From positions 1-64,000 of the forward strand of contig JAIEMK010000022.1 of the NCBI GenBank assembly GCA_019752295.1: 64,000 bases of DNA, written 5' to 3'. This DNA is from Chitinophagaceae bacterium. Its GTDB lineage: Bacteria; Bacteroidota; Bacteroidia; Chitinophagales; Chitinophagaceae. The translations under genes were made by a program, and so were the position numbers. The notes under the pieces were generated by a model. It had not been told where the DNA came from. It worked only from the letters and a program-made list of their open reading frames with translations, and did not search any database. Shown piece by piece: positions 54,112-62,466 of this stretch (positions are counted from its first letter, which is position 1; the number at the start of each line of letters is the position of its first letter).

Positions 54112-57100
54112 TTAGAATGTAAACTTAAGGTTAAATCCAAGCCATCTTACTGAAGGATCAGCGAAGTCTTCAATGCCGCCATCGGGGTCAGAATATTTGA
54201 AATCCTTCGCTTTCAACAAAACATTTTGACCAACAAAACTTACTGAAGCTCCTTTTGCAATACCGTGCAACATTTTAGTAGGAACGGTGTATGTTAAAGA
54301 GATCTCACGAAGTTTTAAATAAGTCTTGGAATAAGTATCCGGACGGGTACCATTACCTCCCCATGCACTACTACCGTGTAAATCATTAATGTATTGTTTG
54401 TAAGTAGTAGCTATATCATTCGGAGCAAATGTGCGTGTATCGCTTGTTATGTTTCCATAAGGATCAAATGTAACCGAACCTGATACCAGTTTTAAGCCCT
54501 GACCAACAAAGTTTTTAGAGCCCGGTGTAGCAACGTCTAATGCTCTTTCAGGAGTTAAACCATCTGGGTGAACACCTGATTGCCACATGTAGCTTTCTGT
54601 TCGGGTGTTCATCAATCCACCGCTTACACCATCCATTGAGATATATAAACTGAAGGCCTTATAGCTTACACTAGAATTAATTCCCCAAACAAAATCAGGG
54701 TCTTTATTTCCAAATTTAGAATCATATTGGGCAACTTGTAGTCTACCGTTATTGAAGATCAATTTACCCGTTGCAGGATCTGCTAAGAATTCTCTACTAG
54801 AGAATGCATCTGCACGTTCTCCAACTTTTACCCAAGGTTTCTTTGCAGAATAAGTTGGATCTAATGCGGTGTAGTAACTAGCATATTTAGAAAGGTTGAC
54901 ACCTACATTCCATTTCCAGTCTTTATTTTTCACCACTAAACTATTTACCATTAACTCCCAACCACGACGGGATACTTGTTCCTTCGTATTAATATAAGCG
55001 CTGTTATATCCGGATGCACCTGATAATGGTCCGCTCAAAATACCATCTTTGAAATGTTTGCTGTAGTAAGAAATGTCAACGGTCAACCTGTTTTTGAACA
55101 TCACTTGTTGTAAACCAACTTCAACAGTTGTTGCACTGGATGGCTTAATATCGGTTCGATATAATGAACCCGGCGCTGTTGCTCCATTCAAAGTATTCCA
55201 GGTACCACTATTGATTCCAAAAACGCTGTTAGCAGTTGATCCATAAATAGAAGGTACCTCTTTTGATACGGTCCATGAACCTCTTACTTTCATCAGATCA
55301 AGCCAATTTTTTGTGCTCGGTAAAAATTCCGATACTAAGAAACTAGATGATACTGATGGATAAAAATAAGAACGGGTAGCAGATGGTAATGTTGAACTCC
55401 AGTCGTTACGACCAGTTGCTTCGATAAAAGCAAAATTACCATAAGAAGCACCCAATCTACCAAATACTGAATTCACTTGCTGTTGTGCTGAACTCTGTGC
55501 AACCTGCGCAGGACTTACCGATGCTTTTAAAGAGTAAAAACCAGGAACAGAAAGACCACCATTCGTAGAAGCATTGATATTATCATCACGTCTGTAGAAG
55601 ATGGTTCCTCCCAAAAGATAATCCACTTTTAATTTACTAATCACGGGAGCGCTACCTGTTAATAACAAATCGGTATTGATACTATTACCTTGTGTTTGAC
55701 CTACATTATAGTTACCGGTCATGTAACCATTCCAGGTACTACCATTTCCTGGTACACCTGTATTACCGGTATATACATAAGAGCCCCATGCTGTTCTCAG
55801 CTCTCCTTTATCTGTATAAAAGTCAAGACCTGAGCGAATGCTAGCTTTCAAGTATTTTGAAAACTCATAGCTCATTGACAAGTCGGCATTAAATATATTA
55901 CGTGAAACCTGATTGGTTCTTTGATATCTGTCGTAATAAGGATTGTTTGAACCAGAACGATAGGTGTAGTTCTGTGTTTGTCCGGGAACTAACCAATAAT
56001 TATCCTTATAGTCTCTGATATCAAAATCAACACCTGACCAAATCAACAAAGAATACATGGGATCATAAGCCGTATAACTATTGCTTCCTACATTGGGTGA
56101 TTTTTTAACGGCATAAGACAGATTCGAACTCATTTTGAATTTGCCCAGATTCACGTCACCACCAAAACTGTAAGTATATTTATCCAAAGTAGAATTCGGA
56201 TAGCGTCCTTTGTTTTCGGTCCAGTTAACTGAAGTTCTAAGTGCTAATACATCACCTTTATATCCAACATTAAAGTTATTATTGGTGATATATCCCTGCT
56301 CCAAAAAGTTTTGAAAGTTCTTAACGCCTCTAGGCAGGTATTCGTAATCACGATAAGCCATTGTTTTGGGATCCCACTGGGTAACAATTTGTCCAGTCAT
56401 GGTGGTACCCCATGAGTTATCAGAGTTTTTATCGTAAGTATTATTACTACCACGACCATACAAACCCTGTTTGGAAGGTATTGCTAAATAACCCGCCGAA
56501 AACATGGTATTGGTTGCATAGTCAACAGTAATTCCCGTTTTGCCAGTTGCGCCATTTTTTGTGGTGATCATGATGGCACCGTTTGCACCACGAAAACCAT
56601 AAAGAGCCGAAGCGGTTGCACCTTTCAGAACACTAATCGATTCAATGTCTTCAGAAGACATATCAGTAAGCGACTTGTTTACATAAGCAATTCCATCGAT
56701 CACCAATAATGGTTTCTCGCCACGAATTGTAACGTCAGGAACAGAGGCGAAATCAGAGGAGTTTTTTACCAAAAGGCCCGCCACTTTACCAGAGAGTGAA
56801 GTAGCTACATCCACACCTGAAACTTTTTGCAAAAGTTCTCCCGATACTTTTTGCACAGAATAACCAAGTGCTTTTTCTTCTCTACGAATACCCAAGGCGG
56901 TAACTACCACATCGCTTAATTCTTTTGCAGAAGGGTTCAATTTTACTTCGATACTAGATCTGCCGTTGATAGGTTCTTCCAAAATTGCAAATCCCAAAGA
57001 TGTAATAACAAGTGTTTTAGCTGTAGCAGGTACAGACAATTTAAACTCTCCTTTTTCATTTGCTACAACACCAATTTTAGTGCCCTTTACAGCAACTGAG

Positions 57101-57225
57101 GCATTGGAAACGCCTTCCCCTTTCTCACCAATCACTCGTCCAGAAATCGTTTTGTTCTGGGCCCAGGAAGCTGATGAGATGAATAACAAGAGGGTGAGGA
57201 ATAAACCCTGATAGATTTTTTTCAT
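54112..57225 (-). CDS. SusC/RagA-family TonB-linked outer-membrane transporter
   Basis: 1037 residues from ATG 57225 (MKKIYQGLFLTLLLFISS). Signal peptide, then a carboxypeptidase-regulatory-like domain (about 25-100; TISGRVIGEKGEGVSNASVAV), a plug domain (about 120-230; SGVDVATSLSGKVAGLLV, then TIRGEKPLLVIDGIAYVNK and YGFRGANGAIMI) and a 22-strand barrel ending GFNLKFTF. It takes up an oligosaccharide or nucleoside-type ligand with TonB energy. The upstream frame is open and would give a Cys-rich extension, but this is a by-product of the operator repeats. Head of the utilization operon. Confidence 0.95.
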   Translation of the reverse strand: MKKIYQGLFLTLLLFISSASWAQNKTISGRVIGEKGEGVSNASVAVKGTKIGVVANEKGEFKLSVPATAKTLVITSLGFAILEEPINGRSSIEVKLNPSAKELSDVVVTALGIRREEKALGYSVQKVSGELLQKVSGVDVATSLSGKVAGLLVKNSSDFASVPDVTIRGEKPLLVIDGIAYVNKSLTDMSSEDIESISVLKGATASALYGFRGANGAIMITTKNGATGKTGITVDYATNTMFSAGYLAIPSKQGLYGRGSNNTYDKNSDNSWGTTMTGQIVTQWDPKTMAYRDYEYLPRGVKNFQNFLEQGYITNNNFNVGYKGDVLALRTSVNWTENKGRYPNSTLDKYTYSFGGDVNLGKFKMSSNLSYAVKKSPNVGSNSYTAYDPMYSLLIWSGVDFDIRDYKDNYWLVPGQTQNYTYRSGSNNPYYDRYQRTNQVSRNIFNADLSMSYEFSKYLKASIRSGLDFYTDKGELRTAWGSYVYTGNTGVPGNGSTWNGYMTGNYNVGQTQGNSINTDLLLTGSAPVISKLKVDYLLGGTIFYRRDDNINASTNGGLSVPGFYSLKASVSPAQVAQSSAQQQVNSVFGRLGASYGNFAFIEATGRNDWSSTLPSATRSYFYPSVSSSFLVSEFLPSTKNWLDLMKVRGSWTVSKEVPSIYGSTANSVFGINSGTWNTLNGATAPGSLYRTDIKPSSATTVEVGLQQVMFKNRLTVDISYYSKHFKDGILSGPLSGASGYNSAYINTKEQVSRRGWELMVNSLVVKNKDWKWNVGVNLSKYASYYTALDPTYSAKKPWVKVGERADAFSSREFLADPATGKLIFNNGRLQVAQYDSKFGNKDPDFVWGINSSVSYKAFSLYISMDGVSGGLMNTRTESYMWQSGVHPDGLTPERALDVATPGSKNFVGQGLKLVSGSVTFDPYGNITSDTRTFAPNDIATTYKQYINDLHGSSAWGGNGTRPDTYSKTYLKLREISLTYTVPTKMLHGIAKGASVSFVGQNVLLKAKDFKYSDPDGGIEDFADPSVRWLGFNLKFTF

Positions 57226-57250
57226 ATGCTTTTTTTTGTTATGGAATAAT

Positions 57251-57313
57251 ATTGTACATCGCGTACAATCAATTGCGCAATCGTTTGTGCAATTAGAACA
57301 ATCGTTTGTGCAA
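57251..57313. promoter_or_regulatory. LacI-type operator cluster upstream of susC
   Basis: Three palindrome-like sites lie 26-88 bases upstream of the susC ATG. Site 1 (57251-57269) is ATTGTAC-ATCGC-GTACAAT, a perfect seven-base inverted repeat. Sites 2 and 3 share the 15-base direct repeat CAATCGTTTGTGCAA at 57278-57292 and 57299-57313, spaced 21 bases (two helical turns), and each is a pseudo-palindrome around a central CG (GCGCAATCGTTTGTGC). This is the expected shape of LacI-family operators. The regulator is encoded by the next divergent gene. The rest of the 329-base gap shows no gene. Confidence 0.7.
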
Positions 57314-57554
57314 AATAGAGAGATTGTTTTTATAAACCAAATAAATTTTGACACTTTTTTTATTCCCCCTCCAATTAAACTCTTTTGAATTCAAAAAAAA
57401 ACAGTCTACCCTTTCACATTAAAGAATAGCATATTTTAAAATTCAGTAAATGTTAAGGTGTTACTTGAATGTTAGTTGTAAATTTATTCGCGGAGATTCT
57501 AACGCTCCAATTTTTGTCACGATATGAACATTTTTCATATTTCAGATTTAACTA

Positions 57555-58595
57555 ATGAAAGAAAAAAAAGTTACCCTCAAATCATTATCTCATTCACTTG
57601 GTATTTCTGTTTCCACTATTTCCAGAGTATTAAATGGTCTGGGGGAAGAATACAGGATCAGCAAAGAAACCATCTCACTGATCACAACTACAGCCAACAA
57701 ACTAAATTATAGTCCTAATAATATTGCAAAAGGACTTCGTTTAAAAAGGTCTTCCACTATCGGTCTTATTGTTCCTGATATCACTAATACCTGGTTTGCG
57801 CATCTGGCTTTGGGAATTGAAAATCAGGCAAGAAAACATAACTATAATATTTTTCTGTGCAATAGCAACGACGATATCAAGGTGGAAAAAAAATCCATTA
57901 CCCTACTTAAAAACTGGATGGTAGACGGAATTATCATTGCCCCAATTGGCATTGAGGCTGAACATTTAATCAAAGCTTCAAAAACGGGTACTCCTTTAGT
58001 TTTGATAGATCGTTTTTTTGAAGGAGTAGATTTACCTTATATCGTATCGAACGATTTTGAAGGAGCACTGGAAGCCAATCAATATTTGATCAACAACGGC
58101 CACAAAAGAATTGCCTGCTTTCAGGGCCTAGTTGATACATCAACAAATAATCAACGCCTCAGTGGGTATAAGAAGGCATTAAAGACAAATAAAATTCCTT
58201 TTGATACAGAACTGGTTACCGGCTCTGACTTTGGTTTTAACAGCGGCTATATCTGCGCAAAAAAATTATTAAAGAATCTTGCAAAGACAAAAGTTACTGC
58301 CATTTTTTCGATGGGTAATCAAATTACTTTAGGCATATTGAAAGCATTTAAAGAAGAGGGCATTAAAATACCAGAAGATATCTCCTTGGTTACATTTGAT
58401 GAGCAAATTTATTCCGATCTATTGTTGACACCTTTGTCAACCGTATCGCATATGAACGAAAATCTGGGAGACCTGGCGCTTAAAATGTTACTTGATCAGA
58501 TCGATATGAATGATACTAAAAAACCAAAAAATGTAATTCTGAAATCAGAACTAATTATACGAGAGTCCGTTAAAAATCTGATGCACAAGAAATAA
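57555..58595 (+). CDS. LacI/GalR-family transcriptional regulator
   Basis: 346 residues. The N-terminal helix-turn-helix and hinge (VTLKSLSHSLGISVSTISRVLN, residues 6-27, then NKLNYSPNNIAKGLRLK) are followed by a periplasmic-binding-protein-like sensor (about 60-335; TIGLIVPDITNTWFAHLALGIE, then NNGHKRIACFQG and SLVTFDEQIYSDLLLTPLSTV). It represses or activates sugar genes in response to the inducer. It lies divergent to susC and 329 bases from it, opposite three operator-like sites, so it very likely controls that operon. Inducer unknown; ribose or a nucleoside is plausible. Confidence 0.93.
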   Translation: MKEKKVTLKSLSHSLGISVSTISRVLNGLGEEYRISKETISLITTTANKLNYSPNNIAKGLRLKRSSTIGLIVPDITNTWFAHLALGIENQARKHNYNIFLCNSNDDIKVEKKSITLLKNWMVDGIIIAPIGIEAEHLIKASKTGTPLVLIDRFFEGVDLPYIVSNDFEGALEANQYLINNGHKRIACFQGLVDTSTNNQRLSGYKKALKTNKIPFDTELVTGSDFGFNSGYICAKKLLKNLAKTKVTAIFSMGNQITLGILKAFKEEGIKIPEDISLVTFDEQIYSDLLLTPLSTVSHMNENLGDLALKMLLDQIDMNDTKKPKNVILKSELIIRESVKNLMHKK

Positions 58596-58666
58596 AATAA
58601 TAGCTATTGATCTTTATTGGCCTCATTTAATTTCGTTTTTCTGATACCAACCCCTCCAATTAAAAC

Positions 58667-58690
58667 GGGAGAAGTTTTCACTTCCCCCGC
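58667..58690 (+). terminator. Possible weak terminator after the LacI gene
   Basis: GGGAGAAG (58667-58674) pairs with CTTCCCCC (58681-58688) with one mismatch around TTTTCA. There is no strong T run. It lies in the gap between convergent genes. Confidence 0.3.
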
Positions 58691-58718
58691 TAACAAAAAT
58701 TGAAACTTAATCAAACCA

Positions 58719-59651
58719 CTATAGAGATTTCAATTTTAAATACCAAGCATTTCCTGTTTCTGTTCCCTGCACTCGCAGATACATGGAAGTAGGAGTAATT
58801 TGAAGAATTTCATATTCTTTCAATACAGAACCATAACCGATATAGGTGCTTGTTCCGGATAATAAAATACTGGTTTGTGTTGATACCGTTGCACTAAATC
58901 CGGAGCTTGCAGGAATAAAAGAAAAATTGGATGAACCACCACCATATCCATAACAACCTTCTCCACCAGAAGAAGGAATACCGGGAAGAGAAGTGAGTGA
59001 CCCTGTTTTGGTAAATGCCCCATCAGCAGATGTTACAGCAAGTGTGTAAGTATTGCTGGCACTAATTTTTGCAAAAGTAAATGTGGCAGTATAAAAACAA
59101 TTACAACAGGCTACTTTTTCATTTACTGAAGCAGCCCACCACTCTGGTGAAGTTGAAGTAGGAGACCAAGGACCAACACCAAAATGCGCAGGTATTGTTT
59201 TATCTACTACCCAGGATTTAGAACTACCTGCAGTAAGATTTGTTACAATAGATGCAGCCGGCGTAAAATCGCTTTTAACCGTCACATCCTTTGTAACACT
59301 TGAAGATGTTCCGCCCCTACCATATACTACTGCAGTGATTTTATAAGTATTGGTTCCCAAAGTTGTGTACTTCTTTGTTACAAAACCTGTGGGCAAATAA
59401 ACCAGATCAACAGGCGTATTTGCATCATAATCTACCTTATAAGATATTGCATTATCGGCAGTGATGGTAATGTCTACATCACCTGAACCATCTCCATTTG
59501 GATTCGTGGTATTTTGCCCTTTAACCACCGTAGTAATCACAATATTGGTTGGCGCAGTAAGATCGCCCAAGATAAAGTCTTTCTTTACACAGGCATTCAA
59601 TACGGTCATCAATATTGCGATACCCAGGAATATTTTTAAATTATTTTTCAT
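58719..59651 (-). CDS. Surface lipoprotein of the second SusC/SusD set
   Basis: 310 residues. Lipoprotein signal MKNNLKIFLGIAILMTVLNAC (lipobox Cys21). A short fibronectin- or PKD-like domain (about 25-130) is followed by a beta-sandwich with a Cys cluster (KVACCNCFYTATFTF) and aromatic residues that could hold a glycan (GPWSPTSTSPEWWAASV). Proteins of this pattern follow SusD in beta-glucan loci and act as surface glycan-binding proteins; a catalytic motif is not visible. The conserved element copy B lies between it and the upstream lipoprotein gene, so it may have its own promoter. Confidence 0.75.
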   Translation of the reverse strand: MKNNLKIFLGIAILMTVLNACVKKDFILGDLTAPTNIVITTVVKGQNTTNPNGDGSGDVDITITADNAISYKVDYDANTPVDLVYLPTGFVTKKYTTLGTNTYKITAVVYGRGGTSSSVTKDVTVKSDFTPAASIVTNLTAGSSKSWVVDKTIPAHFGVGPWSPTSTSPEWWAASVNEKVACCNCFYTATFTFAKISASNTYTLAVTSADGAFTKTGSLTSLPGIPSSGGEGCYGYGGGSSNFSFIPASSGFSATVSTQTSILLSGTSTYIGYGSVLKEYEILQITPTSMYLRVQGTETGNAWYLKLKSL

Positions 59652-59728
59652 GTTTTTATTATTTTATTTTGGCCCCGAGTGCTCGGGATTCGCTAACAAA
59701 CATTTCGGTTGCTGTCAAATTTTTGTTA
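59652..59728 (-). promoter_or_regulatory. Conserved 5' element, copy B
   Basis: On the minus strand, 59711-59688 carries the exact 24-base core shared with 1751-1774, and the match extends to 59728 (38 of 41). The spacer is a near-perfect palindrome CCCGAGCACTCGGG (59687-59674), followed by GCCAAAAT (59673-59666) and 14 A-rich bases before the ATG at 59651. Confidence 0.7.
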
Positions 59729-59750
59729 CGATTTTATTCATTAACTACTT

Positions 59751-60848
59751 TTAGTTTGTTAGTCTGATATTGTCAATATAGATGATCTCACCAGTTCCAC
59801 TTGCAGCATCATTAAATCTGAAAACAATTTGTCCAAATCTTGCAGTAGCGGGGATGGCAGAAATGCTGCTAAAATCAAATACCAATTCTTCCCAAGCACC
59901 CGATGTGGTAATTGGCACTTTTAACACGGCTACTCCATTTCCAGTAGCACCAGTTCCAGTAACGCCAGACTCTAATTCCACATTTAGATTCTTTCCAATA
60001 TTTGTTGCGTCGGGATTATAGAGCAAAACTTTTACTTTATTTCCCTGCGTGAAATTGATTGGAATATTCAACGGGCTGTAAGTACCACTCCATGTGGCCG
60101 CTCCAACTGTTTTTTCATATTTACCAACAGTTGCGCTGGTATTAAGGCCGGTAGCAGATGGATTAGCAACTTTTGTAAAATTCACATTTCCAAAAGTTCC
60201 AAAAAAGTAATCCATTGTAGTGCTTTCAAAACTAAGTGGCAATCCAAACAAAGTTTTTACTAACTGAGAAGTTGCGGCACCACCACTTTGTGCAACTACT
60301 TTTAAATCGTAAGGACCACCTGCGGGATAAATATGTGCAGGAAGTGTTTGCCCAATAGCCATTGGCGTTCCTGTTTCATTGGCAACATCGCCATAAAAAA
60401 CCAGAAAGCTATTTGCATATAAAGCAGTAGCATTCACTTTCATATCACTCAGTGTATTTACTACCAGATTTAATGGAGCACGATAAGTAACTGTAAGCGG
60501 ATAGGTTGTTGTGGTAACTTTTCCGGCAATATCTGCTGCATTAATTGTAACAGTATAAGAGCCTTCAGGATACGCGTGTGTTGCACTATTACCGGGAGTT
60601 ATTTTCGCAGATGCTGCAGAGCCTGTTCCCTGTCCAAACAGAATAGTATAAGAACTAACACCTTCTCCGGATGGAGTAATTTTTACGTTGCCACTATTAT
60701 CCGTACTAATCTCAAAAATCTTTGTGAGACTGCTAGATTTAGTAGAATTCAGAAACGACAAATCGCTATCAATGCCATCTGTTTTAGTACATGCCGTTGC
60801 AAATACCAATATAAAAACGGCAATCTGTATGAATTTAATTTTCTTCAT
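59751..60848 (-). CDS. PKD-domain surface lipoprotein with C-terminal carbohydrate-binding-like domain
   Basis: 365 residues. Lipoprotein signal (MKKIKFIQIAVFILVFATAC, Cys20), two PKD/IPT-like domains (about 40-210; SATHAYPEGSYTVTINAAD, then TLPAHIYPAGGPYDLKVVA) and a C-terminal jelly-roll domain that resembles CBM4/22-type modules (WEELVFDFSSI, then GEIIYIDNIRL). Such proteins are cell-surface glycan-binding proteins encoded just after susD. It starts 13 bases after the SusD stop. Confidence 0.8.
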   Translation of the reverse strand: MKKIKFIQIAVFILVFATACTKTDGIDSDLSFLNSTKSSSLTKIFEISTDNSGNVKITPSGEGVSSYTILFGQGTGSAASAKITPGNSATHAYPEGSYTVTINAADIAGKVTTTTYPLTVTYRAPLNLVVNTLSDMKVNATALYANSFLVFYGDVANETGTPMAIGQTLPAHIYPAGGPYDLKVVAQSGGAATSQLVKTLFGLPLSFESTTMDYFFGTFGNVNFTKVANPSATGLNTSATVGKYEKTVGAATWSGTYSPLNIPINFTQGNKVKVLLYNPDATNIGKNLNVELESGVTGTGATGNGVAVLKVPITTSGAWEELVFDFSSISAIPATARFGQIVFRFNDAASGTGEIIYIDNIRLTN

Positions 60849-60861
60849 TTTTAAGGTTTTA

Positions 60862-62379
60862 TTATTGATAATTTGGATTTTGAACTAAAAGCGTTCCCTG
60901 CAATTCGGCAAAAGGAATCGGGAAAATTTCATGTGTACCTGATTTAAAGCCTCTGCTTGCCAATTTAGTGGTAGCATCACCCCAACGAACCAGATCAAAA
61001 AACCGATGTCCTTCTCCAGCCAATTCCAATCTGCGCTCTTGTTTAATTGCATCAAGTGTAACAGGAATAGAAGGCAATCCAACTCTGGCTCTAACAGCAT
61101 CCAATAAAGCTTGTGCTCTTGCACCAGTTGCACCCAATGCTTCGGCTTCCATTAAATATGTATCTGCCAAACGGATGATATAACTGTCTTGTTTAAAATT
61201 TAATTCCTGCGCACCACCACCGGTTCTTACATCTGATTGTCGGGGTAAGAATTTGTTTAGGAAGTAACCTGTATTCTGATACCCCTCAATATAATCAGCC
61301 TGACCTGCTGCTTTCAAGGCTTTTAAATCAAACACGGTTGCAGCAAATCTTGGATCAGTTTTAATCGCATCATAAAAGTCTTGCGTAAACACATTGAAAC
61401 TCCAGCCAGATGGTAAGGCCGGTGCAGTTGATCCAACAGGGCGGGAATAGCTTCTTGGGCCCACCATTACGTTCACTGTATTTCCTTCATCTCTTCCACT
61501 TCCCCAAAATCCCCAATCCGAATTTCCGGCACTACTATGCCCCACTTCTAAAATGGATTCGGTATTGAATTTATTAGCAACAACCCATAAATCACTAAAG
61601 TTGGATAATAGTTTGTAACCATAAATACTTACACCTCCGGGTGTGGCACCATTCACATCTGCAAATTGTGCGGCAGCCAAAGTATTTTTCTTCTCGTATA
61701 AATAAACTTTGCCCAATAAAGCCTGTGCAGCTCCTTTGGTGAATCGGCCTGCTTCTGTTGTTACGGAAACAGTAGAAGGCAATACGCCGACAGCATCAAC
61801 CAAATCTTTTTCAATCTGTGCATATACCAAAGTAGGATCTACTTGTTTTGCCTGATACATATTAGTAGCAGTTAAAGGTTCCAAAAGCAGTGGTATATTT
61901 TTAAACATCCTTACCAGATTAAAATAATACAAAGCCCTGAGTGCTTTTGACTCTGCAACAAATCTGGCTTTCAGCGTTGCGTCCATTGTAGTGTTTGGCA
62001 ATTTTGCAAGCAAAGTATTTGCTCTAAAAATTCCTTGATAATGATCGCTCCAAAAACTACCCGGAATAATCAACGAACTAAGTGTATAATTTGAAAAACC
62101 CTGAATACCTGCGCCGTCAGTAGCACCGCCACCACCGGCAAGTTGATCATCTGATCCTGCATTCATCATGGTAATCATATTCTCGAAGCCACCAGAATTT
62201 TTCCTGACGGCATCATACACTCCTACCAACCCGCCATAAGCCTGGGTTGCGTCTGAATAATAGTTTTCAGACAAAAATTGTCCTTTGGGAGTTATATCCA
62301 CAAAGCTTTTTTTACATGCACCCAATAATAGCACTGTTGCAAAAGCTATAAGAAGGTATTTAGTTTGTAATTTTTTCAT
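60862..62379 (-). CDS. SusD/RagB-family outer-membrane lipoprotein (second set)
   Basis: 505 residues. Lipoprotein signal MKKLQTKYLLIAFATVLLLGAC (Cys22), then the classic SusD start KKSFVDITPKGQFLSENYYSD, tetratricopeptide-like helices (ARFVAESKALRALYYFNLVRMF) and the SusD end (IKQERRLELAGEGHRFFDLVRWG, then EIFPIPFAEL). It binds glycan at the cell surface with its SusC partner. It starts 87 bases after the SusC stop. Confidence 0.95.
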   Translation of the reverse strand: MKKLQTKYLLIAFATVLLLGACKKSFVDITPKGQFLSENYYSDATQAYGGLVGVYDAVRKNSGGFENMITMMNAGSDDQLAGGGGATDGAGIQGFSNYTLSSLIIPGSFWSDHYQGIFRANTLLAKLPNTTMDATLKARFVAESKALRALYYFNLVRMFKNIPLLLEPLTATNMYQAKQVDPTLVYAQIEKDLVDAVGVLPSTVSVTTEAGRFTKGAAQALLGKVYLYEKKNTLAAAQFADVNGATPGGVSIYGYKLLSNFSDLWVVANKFNTESILEVGHSSAGNSDWGFWGSGRDEGNTVNVMVGPRSYSRPVGSTAPALPSGWSFNVFTQDFYDAIKTDPRFAATVFDLKALKAAGQADYIEGYQNTGYFLNKFLPRQSDVRTGGGAQELNFKQDSYIIRLADTYLMEAEALGATGARAQALLDAVRARVGLPSIPVTLDAIKQERRLELAGEGHRFFDLVRWGDATTKLASRGFKSGTHEIFPIPFAELQGTLLVQNPNYQ

Positions 62380-62466
62380 TTCATTAAATTTTGTAAGTGA
62401 TGGGGTTTAAAGTAACCACCATGATACTCGTATTTGAAATTGTTTTTATTTTATGATTTTCAATTT

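Noticed and set aside
57226-57354. Cys-rich N-terminal extension of the first SusC (many Asn-Asp-Cys and Thr-Cys residues).
   Set aside because: It is the translation of the operator-like repeats upstream; the real signal peptide begins at the ATG at 57225.
57366-58664. Direct repeat CCCCTCCAATTAAA on both sides of the LacI gene (57366-57379 and 58651-58664).
   Set aside because: A 14-base match is expected several times by chance in a window of this size, and no mobile-element features accompany it.
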